NCBI GenBank assembly: GCA_021397845.1
Contig: CM038047.1
Span: forward strand, 46,283,210-46,347,209
Source of the DNA: Areca catechu
Lineage: Eukaryota; Streptophyta; Magnoliopsida; Arecales; Arecaceae
DNA length: 64,000 bases
Reading direction: 5' to 3'
Part shown: in pieces, positions 34,075 through 46,594 of the stretch
Layout of the letters: the number at the start of each line of letters is the position of its first letter
Numbering within the stretch: the stretch's first letter is position 1
Translations under genes and position numbers: made by a program
The notes under the pieces: model-generated
The model's input: only the letters and a program-made list of their open reading frames with translations
Told to the model about the DNA's origin: nothing
Database searches by the model: none

Positions 34075-35277
34075 AAGGCTCAAGTTCTTATCCCTTTAGA
34101 TGGATCACCTAGGATTAATTTCATAGGATGTCCATGAGCATACCTCCACTCCTTAGGTAGATATTGATGCTTTGGAGTGTCATCACCTTTCTCATTCTTG
34201 TCTTGAACTTCTTCACTTGGCTGAGGTTGATCATTCAGTGTCAACTTTTGAAGCTTGTCAGCACCTGCACATTCATCAGATGTATCCTCTTTTCTAGACG
34301 ATTTGTTAGTAGATTCTTCAAAAATAATATGTACTGACTCTTCTATAACCAAAGTTCTTTTATTGAAAACTCTGTATGCCCTGCTTAATGTGGAGTATCC
34401 TAAAAAGATACCTTCATCAGACTTGCATCAAACTTTCCAAGATTATCTTTTTCATTATTTAAAACAAAACATTTGCAACCAAAAACTTGAAAATATTTCA
34501 AAGTCGATTTTCTTTGGTTCCAAAGTTCATATGGAGTTTTCTTCAAAATAAGGTGGATTAAAACTCGATTTAAAATGTAACAAGTAGTATAATGGCTTTA
34601 GCCCAAAAATATCTCGATAAATCGTTTTCACAAAGCATAGTGCGTGCCATTTCTTCCAAAGTATGATTTTTCCTTTCTACTACCCCATTCTGCTGAGGTG
34701 TTCTAGATGCAAAAAAATTGTATTCTATTCTTTTTCATTACAAAAGTTTTCGAAATCTTGATTTCAAATTCAGATTCATAATCACTACGAATGCAAACAA
34801 CTGAAACACCTTTTTCATTTGAGACTTTTCAATAAAACTTTATGAAAGCAGAAAATGATTCATCTTTATGTGCTAAAAAAAAAACCCATGTAAATCTTGA
34901 AAAATCATCCACTATGACTAATCCATATCTCTTGCCTCCTAGACTTGATGTTCTAGTTGGTCCAAAGAGATCCATATGAAATAGTTCAAGTGGCCTACTA
35001 GTAGTTACAAAATCTTTTGGTTTAAAAGAAGTTTTAACTTGTTTATCAAATTGACATGCTTGGCAAATTCTATCTTTTTCAAAACAAAGTTCAGGTAAAT
35101 CTCTAACTAAATTCTTTTTACAAAGTTTTGAAAGAAGATACATACTAGAATGCCATAATCTTCTATGCCAAAGATAACTAGTCTCATCATTAGTAGAATT
35201 CATTACAACAAGGTATTCTCCATTAGGTAAAGATAGATCATCTAGGTCTACCAAATAAATATTTCCATGTATTTTTT
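34075..35277 (-). pseudogene. integrase of Sirevirus C (decayed)
   Basis: 34829-35254 keeps the GAG-pre-integrase finger (LWHRRLWHSSM with both His, CQACQ with both Cys) and the start of the catalytic core with the first Asp (FHMDLFGPTR). The second Asp block is seen as CIRSDYESEFE (about 34770-34800). The Glu block and C-terminus are scrambled by shifts and stops, and the tail 34080-34352 (EESVHIIFEES) leads to reverse transcriptase. Confidence 0.8.
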
Positions 35278-35620
35278 CAATGAATTATACTCTATTTATA
35301 TCCGGACTAGTAATCATGCAATATGATGATTTAAAAATTACTTGAAAACCTTTATTGCAAAGCTGACTAATACTTAAAAGATTATGTTTCAAACCATCAA
35401 CTAGAAGTACATTACTTAATACAATTAGAAGGAGTTATGTGAACCTTACCAATACCAATGATTTTCTTTACCATTATCACCGAAGGTTACACTCCCCCCA
35501 TTCAAAGCTTCAAAAGAAGTGAATTGCTTTACATCTCCAGTTATGTGCCTTGAGCAACCACTATCAAGATACCAAAGTCTTTTGTTTTCCTTGGTTGCAA
35601 GACACGCCTGTAATAAAATC
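35278..35620 (-). pseudogene. protease of Sirevirus C
   Basis: Active-site block WYLDSGCSRHITGD near 35575-35535 (catalytic Asp in DSG), then GGSVTFGDNGK. Stops and shifts follow. This aspartic protease would process the polyprotein. Confidence 0.7.
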
Positions 35621-37355
35621 AAGCTTTGTTTTTAGGTACCCAAGCCAACTTGAATCCTTTAGGGTTAGCATTTAAAATGGTTCCTTTTGGAACCCATACT
35701 TTACCAAAAGAATTGATTTTTCTTAAATTGCATTGAAACGATTTATGACCTAAGTTTTTGCAAGAAAAACAAGTAATGCTAGATGATGCAGGTACAAAAA
35801 AGTTTTTGAAATACTTTTGTTGCTTTTGTGGTCAAAAACCTAAACCTGCTTTATTGAAAACTGCTCTTTGACTATTTAAAAGTAGGTTTAATTTTTCTGA
35901 ACTATAAGTAAATTTTTCAACAAAAGGCTTTATCTTTTCAAGTTCATTTTTGTACTTAGTATTTTCAAGTTCTAAATCATTGTTTTTCTATAAAAGATCA
36001 TTGTTTGAAATAACATTCTTAGATCTTTTCAAAATTTTATTTTTCATAGATAAAGCATTGTTTTTCTTTTCTAAAACATCCACTTTAGATTTTAAATCAC
36101 TAACTTCATTTAGTAAAGAATTGTTTTCAAAAGAAAAACTATTTGCATGCTTTTTCAACTTTTTATTTTCACTTAAAATTAGTTTATAATCATGCATGAG
36201 TTCATCAAAAGCATTTCTAAGTTCATCAAATGTAAAATCGATCTCGATATCGGAATTTACCTCATCATTGTCTTGATGTGCCATTAAGCAGAGATTTGCA
36301 ACTTCAGTCTGCTCTTCCTCAGAACTGGAGTCTTCACTATCACTCCAGGTGGCCATCATTGCTTTCTTCCTTAATTTCTTCCTAGACTTCTTAAGGAGAG
36401 AACAATCAAACTTGTAGTGTCCCGGCTTCTTGCATTCGAAGCATGTAGTTATTTCCTTATCCTTTTCCTTTTCTTTTTCCTTCTCTTTCTCTTTTCCTTT
36501 TTGTTTTGATTGATCTTTCTTTTTGTAAGGAAATTTCCTCCTCTTCATGAATCTTCTGAATTTCCGTGTAAGGAGGGCTTCTTCACCTTCATCTTCTTCT
36601 TCATCTTCGGACTCATCTATTGAGGATTCTTCTTAAATGTTTGATTTGAAAGCAATCCCCTTCTTCTTCTTGTCCATGTCCATTGATTTTTGTTTCAAAT
36701 TAAGCTCATAAGTCATGAGCGATCCAACTAGCTGCTCAAGAGGTAATTTGTCAACATCCTTGGCTTCTTAGATTGCGGTCACCTTCGGATCCCATGATGT
36801 TGGAAGTGACCTGAGGATTTTATTCACAAGATCTTAGACATAACCTTTCCAAGATTTCTCATTCTATTTACAATATTTGTGAATCTTGTGTACATATCAG
36901 TGATTGATTCATTAGGTTCCATTCGGAACATCTCATAAGTGTGCACTAACATATTTACTTTAGTATTTTTCACTTGATCAGTAACCTCATCGGTAACTTC
37001 AAGTATGTCCCATATTTCTTTAGCAAACATACATGTAGATATCCTATTGAATTTACTAGGATCTAATGCATAATAGAGGAGATTCATTGCCTTGGTATTG
37101 ATCTCGGATTGCTTAATGTCATTTTCATCCCAATCCTCTTCGAGCTTTGGGATGGAAACTTCATTAACCACTACTGAAAGAATATGAGGATCCTTATCTA
37201 CAACTATCCATAAATTATAATCAATAGAATGCATATAAATTCTCATCCTAGTTTTTCAATAAGTGTAATTTAATCCATTGAAAAATGAAGGTCTATTTGA
37301 GGCTTGACCCTCAACTACGCTAGTACCAATTGGGGCTGCATAGATCTTTACTCAA
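35621..37355 (-). pseudogene. gag of Sirevirus C
   Basis: The reading frame starts near 37355 with a VEGQASNRPSFFNG-like N-terminus, then a stop in place of Trp before KTRM. The 140-codon stretch 36824-37246 has the Sirevirus gag core (EDWDENDIKQSEINTKAMNLLY, CMFAKEIWDILEV, NMLVHTYEMFRMEP). After a frame change, 35988-36548 has a Lys-rich linker, a proper CCHC knuckle (CFECKKPGHYKFDC) and a long coiled coil (ENKKLKKHANS ... DLKSKVDVLEKKNNAL). A second knuckle region near 35700-35780 is decayed. Long coiled-coil gag C-termini are typical of Sireviruses. Confidence 0.85.
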
Positions 37356-37384
37356 GGTGGTAAAATCTATACACTGAGAACATG

Positions 37385-37396
37385 GCTCTGATACCA
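37385..37396 (-). promoter_or_regulatory. primer-binding site of Sirevirus C
   Basis: gctctgatacca on the plus strand, i.e. tggtatcagagc on minus, two bases from the LTR edge at 37399. Perfect match to the initiator-Met tRNA primer site. Confidence 0.9.
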
Positions 37397-37845
37397 CTTG
37401 TTGCCCAATAAGCAACCCAAGAGGAGGGATAAATTGGGTCTCTAAAAATTAGAAATTATTTTACTTGACGCAATGCAATCCAATTCAACAATTCATTATG
37501 CAAGGTACTATTAATTCAAATGTAATGCTCTTGAATAAAAGTGCAGCGAAAATAAAGAGCAATGAAAGAAAAGCAAGTAGAGAGATCAATCACCACAAAG
37601 ACCAAGAAATATGTGGTTTAGTGCTATCCAATGCACCTACATCCACTCTCCAAGATCTCCTTGGAAATTCACTATAATCACACCCTATTACAGTTAATTA
37701 GTTTTGCGGGCTCACTAATCAAAAATCCAACTTGTTTTCACAAGGCCAACAAATCAAAACCTCACTTAGTTTTATGAGCTAGCTAAGAACCTAATTGGTT
37801 TTCAAAGGCTAACCAATAACCTCCCTTGTTTTTCCAGGCTACCAA

Positions 37846-39153
37846 TGGTGCAGGCACCAGGCTTAGGAAGAGGCTTCAGCTAATGCCAAGTTCTTTATGG
37901 ATAGAAGACTAGAAATTTAAATCCTGTAATAAGTCTATGAGTCCTGTATTTATTTTATTTGAATAATTGAATCCTGTTTTATTTTAATTTGGGTCCAATT
38001 AGAGTTAAATTGGCTTTGTATTGAGTCGGGTTCAAGATATACTTGCATTGGGCTTCAATTAAGCAAGAATGAGTGCAACCAACTTCACCAACTACTTGGA
38101 GCACCACATCATCAAAGCACCATGCCACCTTGGAAGACAAGTCATGCCAACTTAGAGGATAAATCATGCCACATCACCAAGACACATCATCCATGAATTT
38201 TCAAATTTAAATGAAGCTCCACTCTTTATGGGTGCCCACCTTGTAATTAGGAGATTTAAATTGGAATGGGCCACTCCTATCTTCATGGGACACCCCTTGA
38301 TTTTCTCCATGAAAAGTGTTGCATTTTGAATTTGAAAAGGAGCTTAAGGTTTATAAAAGCTCCTAGAATTCTCTTGTAATGAAAATGATGAATGAAATGA
38401 AATTTTTTTTCTAAGAAAGCTTTCTTCCTTTGCTAGCCAAAGACCCTTGAGAGAAGGTAGGTGTGAGACCTAGGATACTTAACCAAACAAGCTACTAGTC
38501 CCTTTTCCAATCCCATTCGGCCACCCTTGAAGAATCCTCTTCAAGCCTCTCCAATTTCAACCTTCCCATCTTCCAAAAGAGATCATCTATAATGGAGTTC
38601 TCCACGCCAACAATTGAAGATGATTCAAGCAAAGGACGCCAAAGGAGATCTACTTAAAGCCAAATCTAAGCCATTTCTTCCATTCCTAATTTCCTCTTCC
38701 ATTTCTCCATTCTTTCAACTAAATCTTTTATTTTTACTATGTATCTATGCAGGATCCCCGGGTCTCCTAGTTTTCAAAGTGAAGGTCTACTGTGCCAAGG
38801 AATCATAAACAAGGTGCCTTTAGATCTATAGTAACTCCTTGCTATTCTTAGTACTTCATCTTGAGTGTCCTTTTTCTGAATTTCAGATTATTAATAGCCG
38901 GATAGCCATCTTTATAATCTTCTTTCAGATCTGAAATAGGAAAGTAGGCTAGCCCTAACCTGTGTGGTTTCCTAACCATAAAGATCCCTTCTTAATTACT
39001 TTGAGAGATTCTTTTCTAGTCTAGTTCTTTTCCTTATGTTCCTTTCATATAATTCTATTTCTTTTACGTAGAATAGCTACATGTTTATCTATTTCATTTT
39101 CATTTAGTCCATCTAATTCTTCAAATACATCATTCGATACATGTCCCCCATCA
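37846..39153 (+). mobile_element. solo LTR of a chromovirus-type element
   Basis: Ends TGGTGCAGGC and CCCCCATCA with target duplication accaa at 37841-37845 and 39154-39158. The start (tggtgcaggcaccaggctt) and a later block (aatgatgaatgaaatgaaat, 38386-38405) resemble the LTR of element E read on its sense strand, so it is a distant relative of E in the opposite orientation. No internal sequence remains, as after LTR-LTR recombination. The frames inside are spurious. Confidence 0.82.
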
Positions 39154-39512
39154 ACCAAGAATCTAAGTGGTTTTACAGGCTAACCACCAACCTAATTGGT
39201 TTTTAAAGGCTCACCAATAACTTCACTTGATTTTACAATAGACTAACCAAGAACCCTTACAACAAATAAAGTTTATAAGTAATGAAACAAAGTAAGCTTT
39301 CTAAAACAAAGTGGGTATCTCTTTGAAGTTCGATGCAGAAGTGCTTTGAACTTGTTAAAGCCTCTGAATGCTCAAGAATGGTTGATTTTTAATGCTCTTC
39401 AAGGATCTTGAATGCTTAGAGGCTTGCTTTTACTTAAGAGTAGTTGAATCTTCAAAGAATAGGAGTTAAATCTCTCTTTTCTTCTCTCTTCTCAAAACTT
39501 TTTAATGGTCTT

Positions 39513-40967
39513 TGTTGCCCAGGTGGCTTTCCAAGAGGGGGTGAACTGGGATTAAAAAACTTTTACAAGTATGTTCACTTTGAAATTTTTTTAATGTAGA
39601 AGTGAAGTGTGCAAAGCGGAAGTAAATAAGTTGAAGCAATAAAGCAATGAAAGCACAATCACAAACACCAAGAAATAGAGTGGTTCGGAGCAACCGGCTC
39701 CTACATCAACTATCCAAGGACCACTTGGGATTTCCACTATATCCCCCAACCAGAATACAGTCGGATTGTTTTACTAGGCTCATAATCCAAACCTATACAC
39801 TTTGGTTTTACCGGGATCACCAAAGAAACCCTAACTTCCTTTGGTTTTACACGGGATCACCAAAGAAAACCCAAGCAATTGGTTTTAAACCGGGAAAACC
39901 AAGAACCCAAACTTAGATTTTACAAGATTCACCTAAAAACCTTTAACTCTCTCTTAAGATGCGGCCCCTTGATGTTCTTAGAGAGTAAATAAAGATAAAG
40001 ACAATGTAATCAAGCAACTACAATAAACCAAGTTTGTTTTGGTGTTGCCGATGTAGATCAAGATGAAGTCAAGCCTTAAGTGCTCTTCAATGCTCTTCAA
40101 TGCTGCTTCTTCCATTCTTTAATGAGTGGATTCAATGATAGAGTAGAGTTGGTGAAGATTTGAATCTCACTTGAATGCTCTTTGAGATAGGTAGTTGAGT
40201 GACTTGAAAGCTCTTTGATTTCTCAAGAAAATTCAGCAATAAATCTCAATCAATCCTTTAATCCTTCAAAAATAATTCCCTTTATAGTTTTTCATGAGAT
40301 ATGGCCATTGTAGGGCCTTAGAATTCGTGAAATGGCCGTTGGAGATGAATTGGGATTCAAATTTCAATTTCAGCAACTAACCATTGGAGTGCAGAAAATG
40401 GCTCCACGAGTCGGCTCGAGCTCCATGAGTCAGCTCAAAGTCTCAGACATGCCAAAAACAAACTTCTGTGGGAGCCGGCTCTTCAGGCTGGAGTCGACTC
40501 TTGCCTTCTAGCTTTTAGTCAAGTCAAAAAGATACATACCTAGAGTCGGCTCTAGTTCTCAGAACTCCAAAAACTATATTTCTGGAAGAGTCGGCTCTTG
40601 GACTGGGAGTCGGCTCTTGGTTCTGAAACTTTGAAACTTTCTCCATGTCGTGCCACCATGAGTCGACTCTTGCAAGTCTTTAAAAATTACTTCAAGCTTC
40701 TCCAAAGATCTTCAACATTGAATCAACTAGAAGCTAATCTACATACTCTATCAAATTTTAACAATTTTAATCCCATTTTACATGATTACAGCACTCATAA
40801 GTTAGGGCTTTTACACACTCAATTGAATTTTCCTTAAGTAAATTTGAAAACCATTTTAAACAAAGGTAATCAATTCCTGCAAAACTTCTTAAACAATTTA
40901 AGAAGAGTTGGTATCAAATACATGCTCAAATATTTTGTGATCATCAAAATCATTCCAGGGGTCAACA
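39513..40967 (-). repeat. 3' LTR of Sirevirus D
   Basis: Partner of 48685-50149. In place of the gtgtcgacac motif of C it has clustered gagtcggctc-type motifs (40408-40670), a near-palindrome. Frames inside are spurious. Confidence 0.92.
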
Positions 40968-40986
40968 ATCTCCCCCTTTTTGATGA
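40968..40986 (-). promoter_or_regulatory. polypurine tract of Sirevirus D (LTR-adjacent)
   Basis: atcaaaaagggggagat on the minus strand stands directly before the 3' LTR. A second one (acaaaaagggggagaatgg, about 41475-41493) lies 500 bp upstream, as in element C. Confidence 0.85.
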
Positions 40987-41752
40987 TGACAAAATACTGG
41001 GCATGATTAAAAATTTAAAAGCACTTTACAATTACAGTATTTTCAAGTCTATGCGTATTATAAAGGTTAGGTATCAGTATATCAATACAATGTGCCATAA
41101 TGTATCAAATGTATAGAATTGAATACCAAATATCATGTGTATCAAGTATATCGAAACATGATGTATCATATATATCATATCATGATGTATCATATATATC
41201 ATATCATGATGTATCAAGGATATTAACTATACAATGCATATCAAAACTTATGAAATTTTCAACCTTTTGAAGTAAACTTTAGTTTCATCAAATTTTCATG
41301 AATCAAAACATTCATTTCATCAAAGTTTCATAACATTCAATTATCCATATAGTATTTGTAAACAATTCTTGAGCAATTTTAATTAATCATCATAGATTTC
41401 CAAGAAATTTTCATGAATCAACATAACTTCCATTAATCAATATAGCTTTTTCTTTTTCATGCCACACACAGTCTCCATTCTCCCCCTTTTTGTCATCAAC
41501 AAAAGGTATATGAGAAATGGACATTCAATCATAACATTAATTCATCCATAACATTAATTCAATCATAACATTAATTCATTCATCACACTAATTCAAGTGA
41601 ATATGTATCATAACAAGTGAAATATATATATGAAATAAGCCAGCACATAGCATATGTGATACTTTACAAATGTGCTATGGCATGTCAAAATAATATCACA
41701 CAGTCATAATACAACAAAATAAAATCTCAAAAACAAGGATAAAACCTAAACA
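40987..41752 (-). other. 3' untranslated region of Sirevirus D
   Basis: AT-rich, no gene. It contains a short tandem repeat of catgatgtatcatatatatcatat type (41150-41220), a tandem ataacattaattcatNcat repeat (41530-41590) and the second polypurine tract. Confidence 0.6.
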
Positions 41753-43387
41753 TCATAATGAAAGGCTAGGATCACTATCAGGTTCTTCCTCATCAGAGGA
41801 GGAACCAACCTCTAGAATACCTGGACTAGGTTTGAACTTGGGGAACCTAGGGCGGAGATCCCTAATCCTAGTCCTAGTATGTGTAAAAGTCCTAGTCACT
41901 TTAAATTTTGGTTTAACTTTGGTTTTTGATTCTGATGAAATAAAGATAGGTGTAGGTCTGGCAGTAGGTGGATCAACAGATAGGGCCAAAGTGCTGGTGG
42001 ATGAAAGCATCTGAGTAGCCGGAGTCACTCCAACATCAGCAGATCTAGCAGCCTCCATATTATCCTGAGGCTCAACAACAGCAAGTGTGGTGTGATAAGG
42101 TGCATCAGTGCAATGTGTCTCCTATCCCTGCTCCGCATGAGTGCCAGTACCAGTCCCAATGCCCGTGCTTGTTGCTATGCCAGTCGCTGTGGAAGTAGAG
42201 GGTTCATGCTGGCTGGCCACAGATAGCTATCTCAGTAAAGCCATAATATCATGAAAACCCTGCTGCATCTCGGACTGAAGTGAACTAATCCTCCTGTCAG
42301 TGTCAGTCCTGAGACAAGAAATCTCCTCCAAGACTCTCTGAAATCTGTCATCAGTATCATGTCTAGCAATAGTAGGAGTCCTGACTGGTGAGTGAGGTGA
42401 AGCAGGAGCTGGCTCGGATGGTCCAACCTCATCAATTTGTCCCTCAGTCTCCTCACCATGTTCCTGAGTAGCCTGTACATCATCATCTGAATCCTCTGAA
42501 TGTGCTACAGGAACTCCTGATGTCTTCCTGATCCAGTTTTCATCAACTTTAATAAATCCCATTCTGGTCAGGGATTTTATAGTGTACCTGTCGGTGTGCA
42601 ATGACAGACGATAGTCCTCTCCAGTAAGATCAATATCAGCATCCTGAAATAGTAATATAAACACTATCCCGTAAGGCAAACAGGCTCGTGCCCTACATAC
42701 AGCCTCTCTCATCTGAGAAATCATAATAAATGGAAGGTTGAGGGACTCCCCCTCAATCAGTCACCTCATGAATATAAGATCTCTCTCACTAACCCAATCG
42801 AATCTCCCCGTCCGGGGTAAGAAAATCCTGCTAATGATATTGTGCAATAGCCTCATCTCCAATGAGAGCTTATTTGTACTTACACGAATAATCCCCTTCA
42901 TATTAGATCTTCCCAAAAAGAGTCCAAGTGTCTTCACTTTTTTCTTCATAACTAAATAGCATTCTCCTTCTTTAGGTATATTCAGTAAATTTGAAAGCCT
43001 CTGCTCACTTATTTCTATGAATTTCCCTTTCACTGTTCCTTCCAAATGAAAAGCTCCCAGTGACATGCTCTCAAAGAATTGACGAACCAGATTTGGATAA
43101 GTTGGAACATTCAATTGACAAAAATCCTTCCAACCCTATTTTTCAAGCCAAGCACCAATACTCAACTGTTCTTGTTCTAGAAAACTAAAATCGATGCACC
43201 TACCAGGGGTGACTTGTCGATTTCCCATGGGTATGACTTGTCGGGGTGCATGGACTTCTTCCTCTTGCTCAATCGGCTGATCCTCTTGCGGAATCAAAGT
43301 ATCCAGTTGCCTCTTGCTCCTCAATTCCTCAGCCATAGACCGAATTACTCTCTTTGCTTTCTTTGCCACAGCCTTGCGAGGTGCCAT
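41753..43387 (-). pseudogene. env-like ORF of Sirevirus D (one frame, four nonsense codons)
   Basis: From the ATG at 43387 (MAPRKAVAKKAKR, strongly basic) to the stop at 41753 the same frame runs for 545 codons and is broken only by stops ending at 43136, 42761, 42227 and 42122. The N-terminal half has the 'putative plant transposon protein'-like domain (PF20167-type, from memory): NVPTYPNLVRQFFE, GKFIEISEQRLSNLLNIP, RLLHNIISRIFLPRTGRFDWV, LPYGIVFILLFQDADI. The second half is acidic and Ser/Pro/Thr-rich, with a heptad-like segment (DRRISSLQSEMQQGFHDI) and a basic TRTRIRDLRPRFPKF stretch before an acidic end. Position after RNase H equals the env-like ORF of other Sireviruses. No membrane span is evident, and function is unknown. 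Confidence 0.82.
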
Positions 43388-43454
43388 TTTGCAAAGATTA
43401 ACGGTTTGAAGAGGTTTGAGAGGGTTTTTGGAGAGTTTTCTAGTGTGGAGTGAG

Positions 43455-43585
43455 GAGTCGGCTAGAATGAAACGGTCAAAACCTAGAAAATATAATGAAT
43501 AGGAAATACGAAAACCCTACTTAAAAAGCTTCGGCCTGACCTGCGAGTCGGCTCACCTAGAGCCATGAGAACTTGAGTCGGCTCG
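43455..43585. promoter_or_regulatory. LTR-type motifs upstream of the env-like ORF of D
   Basis: gagtcggct (43457), gcgagtcggctcacc (about 43541) and gagtcggctcgagc (about 43575) lie between the end of RNase H (about 43780) and the env-like start (43387). The same motif is clustered in the LTRs of D. Confidence 0.7.
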
Positions 43586-43774
43586 AGCAAAAATTCAAAC
43601 TAAAGGTCGGAAAGGGTCAAACTCAGTTTCTAAAGGTTTCTAGATTCTAAACTAGGTTGTTCTATGCTCTAAAGAAAAATTTAAAATTTATAGATGATTT
43701 TTCCTTAATTTTCAAAACTTAGATCAAATAGGTCTAAAATGGGTCACATAACCCTAATTCTCCTCTAATTTTCT

Positions 43775-45410
43775 CAAATCTATCTTAACTTAATGGTTTA
43801 GTAAAAATGTCCGCTAGTTGATCTTCAGTAGGTAAAAATTCTAGTTCAACAACATTATTTAAAACATGATCATGAATAAAATGATATCGAATTTCAATGT
43901 GCTTAGTTCGTGAGTGCTGAATTGAATTTTTTGATAAATTAATAGTACTAGTATTGTCATATTTAATAGGAATTTTGGATTGGACAACACCGTAATCTTC
44001 TAGTTATTGCTTGATCCATAATACTTGAGCATAACAGCTCCCAACAGCCACATACTCTACCTCAGTAATAGATAGTGCTACAGAGTTATATTTGTGATAG
44101 TGCCAAGAAATCAAGTTAACACCTAGAAATTGACAGGTACCACTTGTGCTCTTTCTATCTATTTTACATCCTCCATAATCAGCATCAGAATAACTAATTA
44201 ACTTTAATGATGTGTGCTTAGAATACCACAAACCTATATTACAGGTGCCTTTCAGGTATTTAATAATTCTCTTAACAGCCATGATGTGTGATTCTTTAGG
44301 ATTAAATTGAAAACGTGCACATATATAAACACTAAATAATATATCAGGTCTACTAGTTGTTAAATAAAGTAATGATCCGATCATACCTTGGTACAGCTTT
44401 TGATCAACATTTATGCCATTCTCATCTTTGTCGAGTTTACATGTATGACTCATTGGTGTTCCATTTACCTCGCTTGATTCCATGCCAAACTTCTTGATTA
44501 TTTCTTTAATGTACTTGGCTTGGTTGATCAGAATACCTTCTTTAGTTTGTTTAATTTGAAGTCCAAGAAAGTAACTCAATTCGTCCATCAAGCTCATTTC
44601 AAATTCTCCCTGCATTAGCTTAGCAAAGTCTTGACACAAAGATTCATCAGTAGATCCAAAGATAATGTCATCAATATATATTTGAACAATTAAAATATCA
44701 TTTTTCTTTCTTTGAATAAATAGTGTGGTGTCAACACTACCTCTTACAAATTCATTTGCAATTAAAAATTTTCTTAGTCTATCATACCAGGCTCTAGGTG
44801 CCTATTTCAGACCATATAAAGCTTTATTCAGTTTGAAAACATGATTCGGGAAAGTGTGATCGATAAAACCAGGAGGTTGCTCAACAAAAACTTCTTCAGA
44901 TAAAAAACCATTCAAAAATGCACTCTTTACATCCATTTGAAATAACTTGAAATTCATAAAACATGCATAAGCTAGTAGCAATCTAATGGCTTCTAATCTA
45001 GCTACTGGTGCATAAGTTTCATCAAAATCTATTCCTTCTTCTTGATTATATCCTTGTGCAACAAATCTAGCCTTATTTCTAATTACATTTCCATCTTCAT
45101 CTAGTTTATTTCTATAAACCCACTTAGTGCCTATAATAGGATGATCATTGGGTCTTTCTACTAAGGTCCAAACATTATTTCTGCTAAATTGGTTTAATTT
45201 ATCATGCATTGCTAATATCTAATTAGGATTAGTTTCGGCTTCTTTTATATTATGTGGTTCTACATGAGAAATAAAAGCAATTAAATCATGTGCATCTCTA
45301 TGTGCAGATCTAGTTTTAACACCTTGAGATGGGTCTCCTATAATTAATTCTTTAGGGTGTGATTGTACATACATCCATTCTTTAGGTATATCGTCATGCT
45401 CTTTACTCAC
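43775..45410 (-). pseudogene. reverse transcriptase / RNase H of Sirevirus D
   Basis: 44802-45209 holds the N-terminal half (NNVWTLVERP, KARFVAQGYNQ, MDVKSAFLNGFL). A stop replaces Gln in YGLKQ (44802). The next part carries the catalytic YIDDIIFGST (about 44670-44695) and 44004-44639 the rest with GSLLYLTTSRPDI and the RNase H start (ISYSDADYGG, DRKSTSGTCQFLG). A stop at 44004 precedes the RNase H end (RTKHIEIRYHFI, DIFTKPL). All parts are in one frame, so damage is mainly nonsense. Confidence 0.88.
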
Positions 45411-45444
45411 CTCTTCTTCATGTAGTTCACTTGATTGTAAGAGT

Positions 45445-46594
45445 CTAGTCTTTCATTCTATGTTGTAAAGTACCTGCATCATCATCAGCAAAATCTTCTT
45501 TTCTCGAAGATGTAATGTCATATTCATTAAAAACAACATAGACAGATTCTTCAACAGTCAAAGTTTTTTTATTGAAAACTCGATAGGCTTTACTATTTAA
45601 AAAATATCCAAGAAAAATAGCCTCATCAGATTTTGCATCAAATTTACCAAGATTGTCTTTTCCATTGTTAAGAACAAAACATTTACATCCGAAAACATGA
45701 AAATATTTGATATTTGGTTTTCTATTATTCCAAAGTTCATAGGGGGTTTTTCTGATAATAGGTCTAATCAAAACTCTGTTTAAAATATAGCATGTGGTAT
45801 TAACAACTTCTGCCCAAAAGTATTTTGGAAGATTTCCTTCACAAAGCATTGTTCTTGACATCTCTTCCAAAGTACGATTCTTTCTTTCTACAACACCATT
45901 TTGCTGTGGTGTTCTAGGTGCTAAAAAGTTATGATCAATACCGTGCTTTGTGCAAAAATGATCAAAATACTGATTTTCAAATTCGATGCTATGATCACTA
46001 CGAATTGAAATGACAGATAAAATTTTCAAATTTGTAACTCTTTTGTAAAACTTTTTGAATACATTAAAAGTATCATCTTTGTGTGCAATAAACAAAACCC
46101 ATGTGTATCTTGAAAAATCATCTACAATCACAAGTCCATATTTTATACCACCTAGGCTGGCAGTCCTAGTATGTCCAAATAGGTCCATGTGAAGTAGCTC
46201 TACGGGTCTAGAAGTTGAAACTATATTTTTAGATTTAAAACTCCCCCTCACTTGTTTTCCTAACTGACATGTATCACAAACATCATCAAAATTAACTTTA
46301 AACTTCGGCAAACCTTTGACTAAATCTTTTGCAATAAGTTTAGCTATTGTGTCCATACTAGCATGACCAAGTCGCCTATGCCATAGTAAACTTGATTCCT
46401 TAATCTTGTCATTCATTGCTACAAGACTTGTATTACTTGACATAGCTAGATCATTAAAATCTACCACATAAATGTTACCAAGTCTGTGTCCAATAAATTT
46501 AGTACTATAGTCAAGTGGATCAACTACTATACACATTGATGACTTGAAGAATACATTAAAACCAATGTCACATAGCTGACTAATACTCAAAAGA
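45445..46594 (-). pseudogene. integrase of Sirevirus D
   Basis: A 381-codon open stretch: GAG-pre-integrase finger (LLWHRRLGHASM, CDTCQLGKQ), catalytic core with all three acidic residues in place (LHMDLFG; SIRSDHSIEFEN; QQNGVVERKNRTL), then the C-terminal part (FHVFGCKCFVLNN, FDAKSDEAIFLGY, ESVYVVF). It would join the DNA copy to the chromosome. It is nearly complete, but frame changes separate it from the protease upstream (46595) and from reverse transcriptase downstream (about 45440). Confidence 0.9.
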
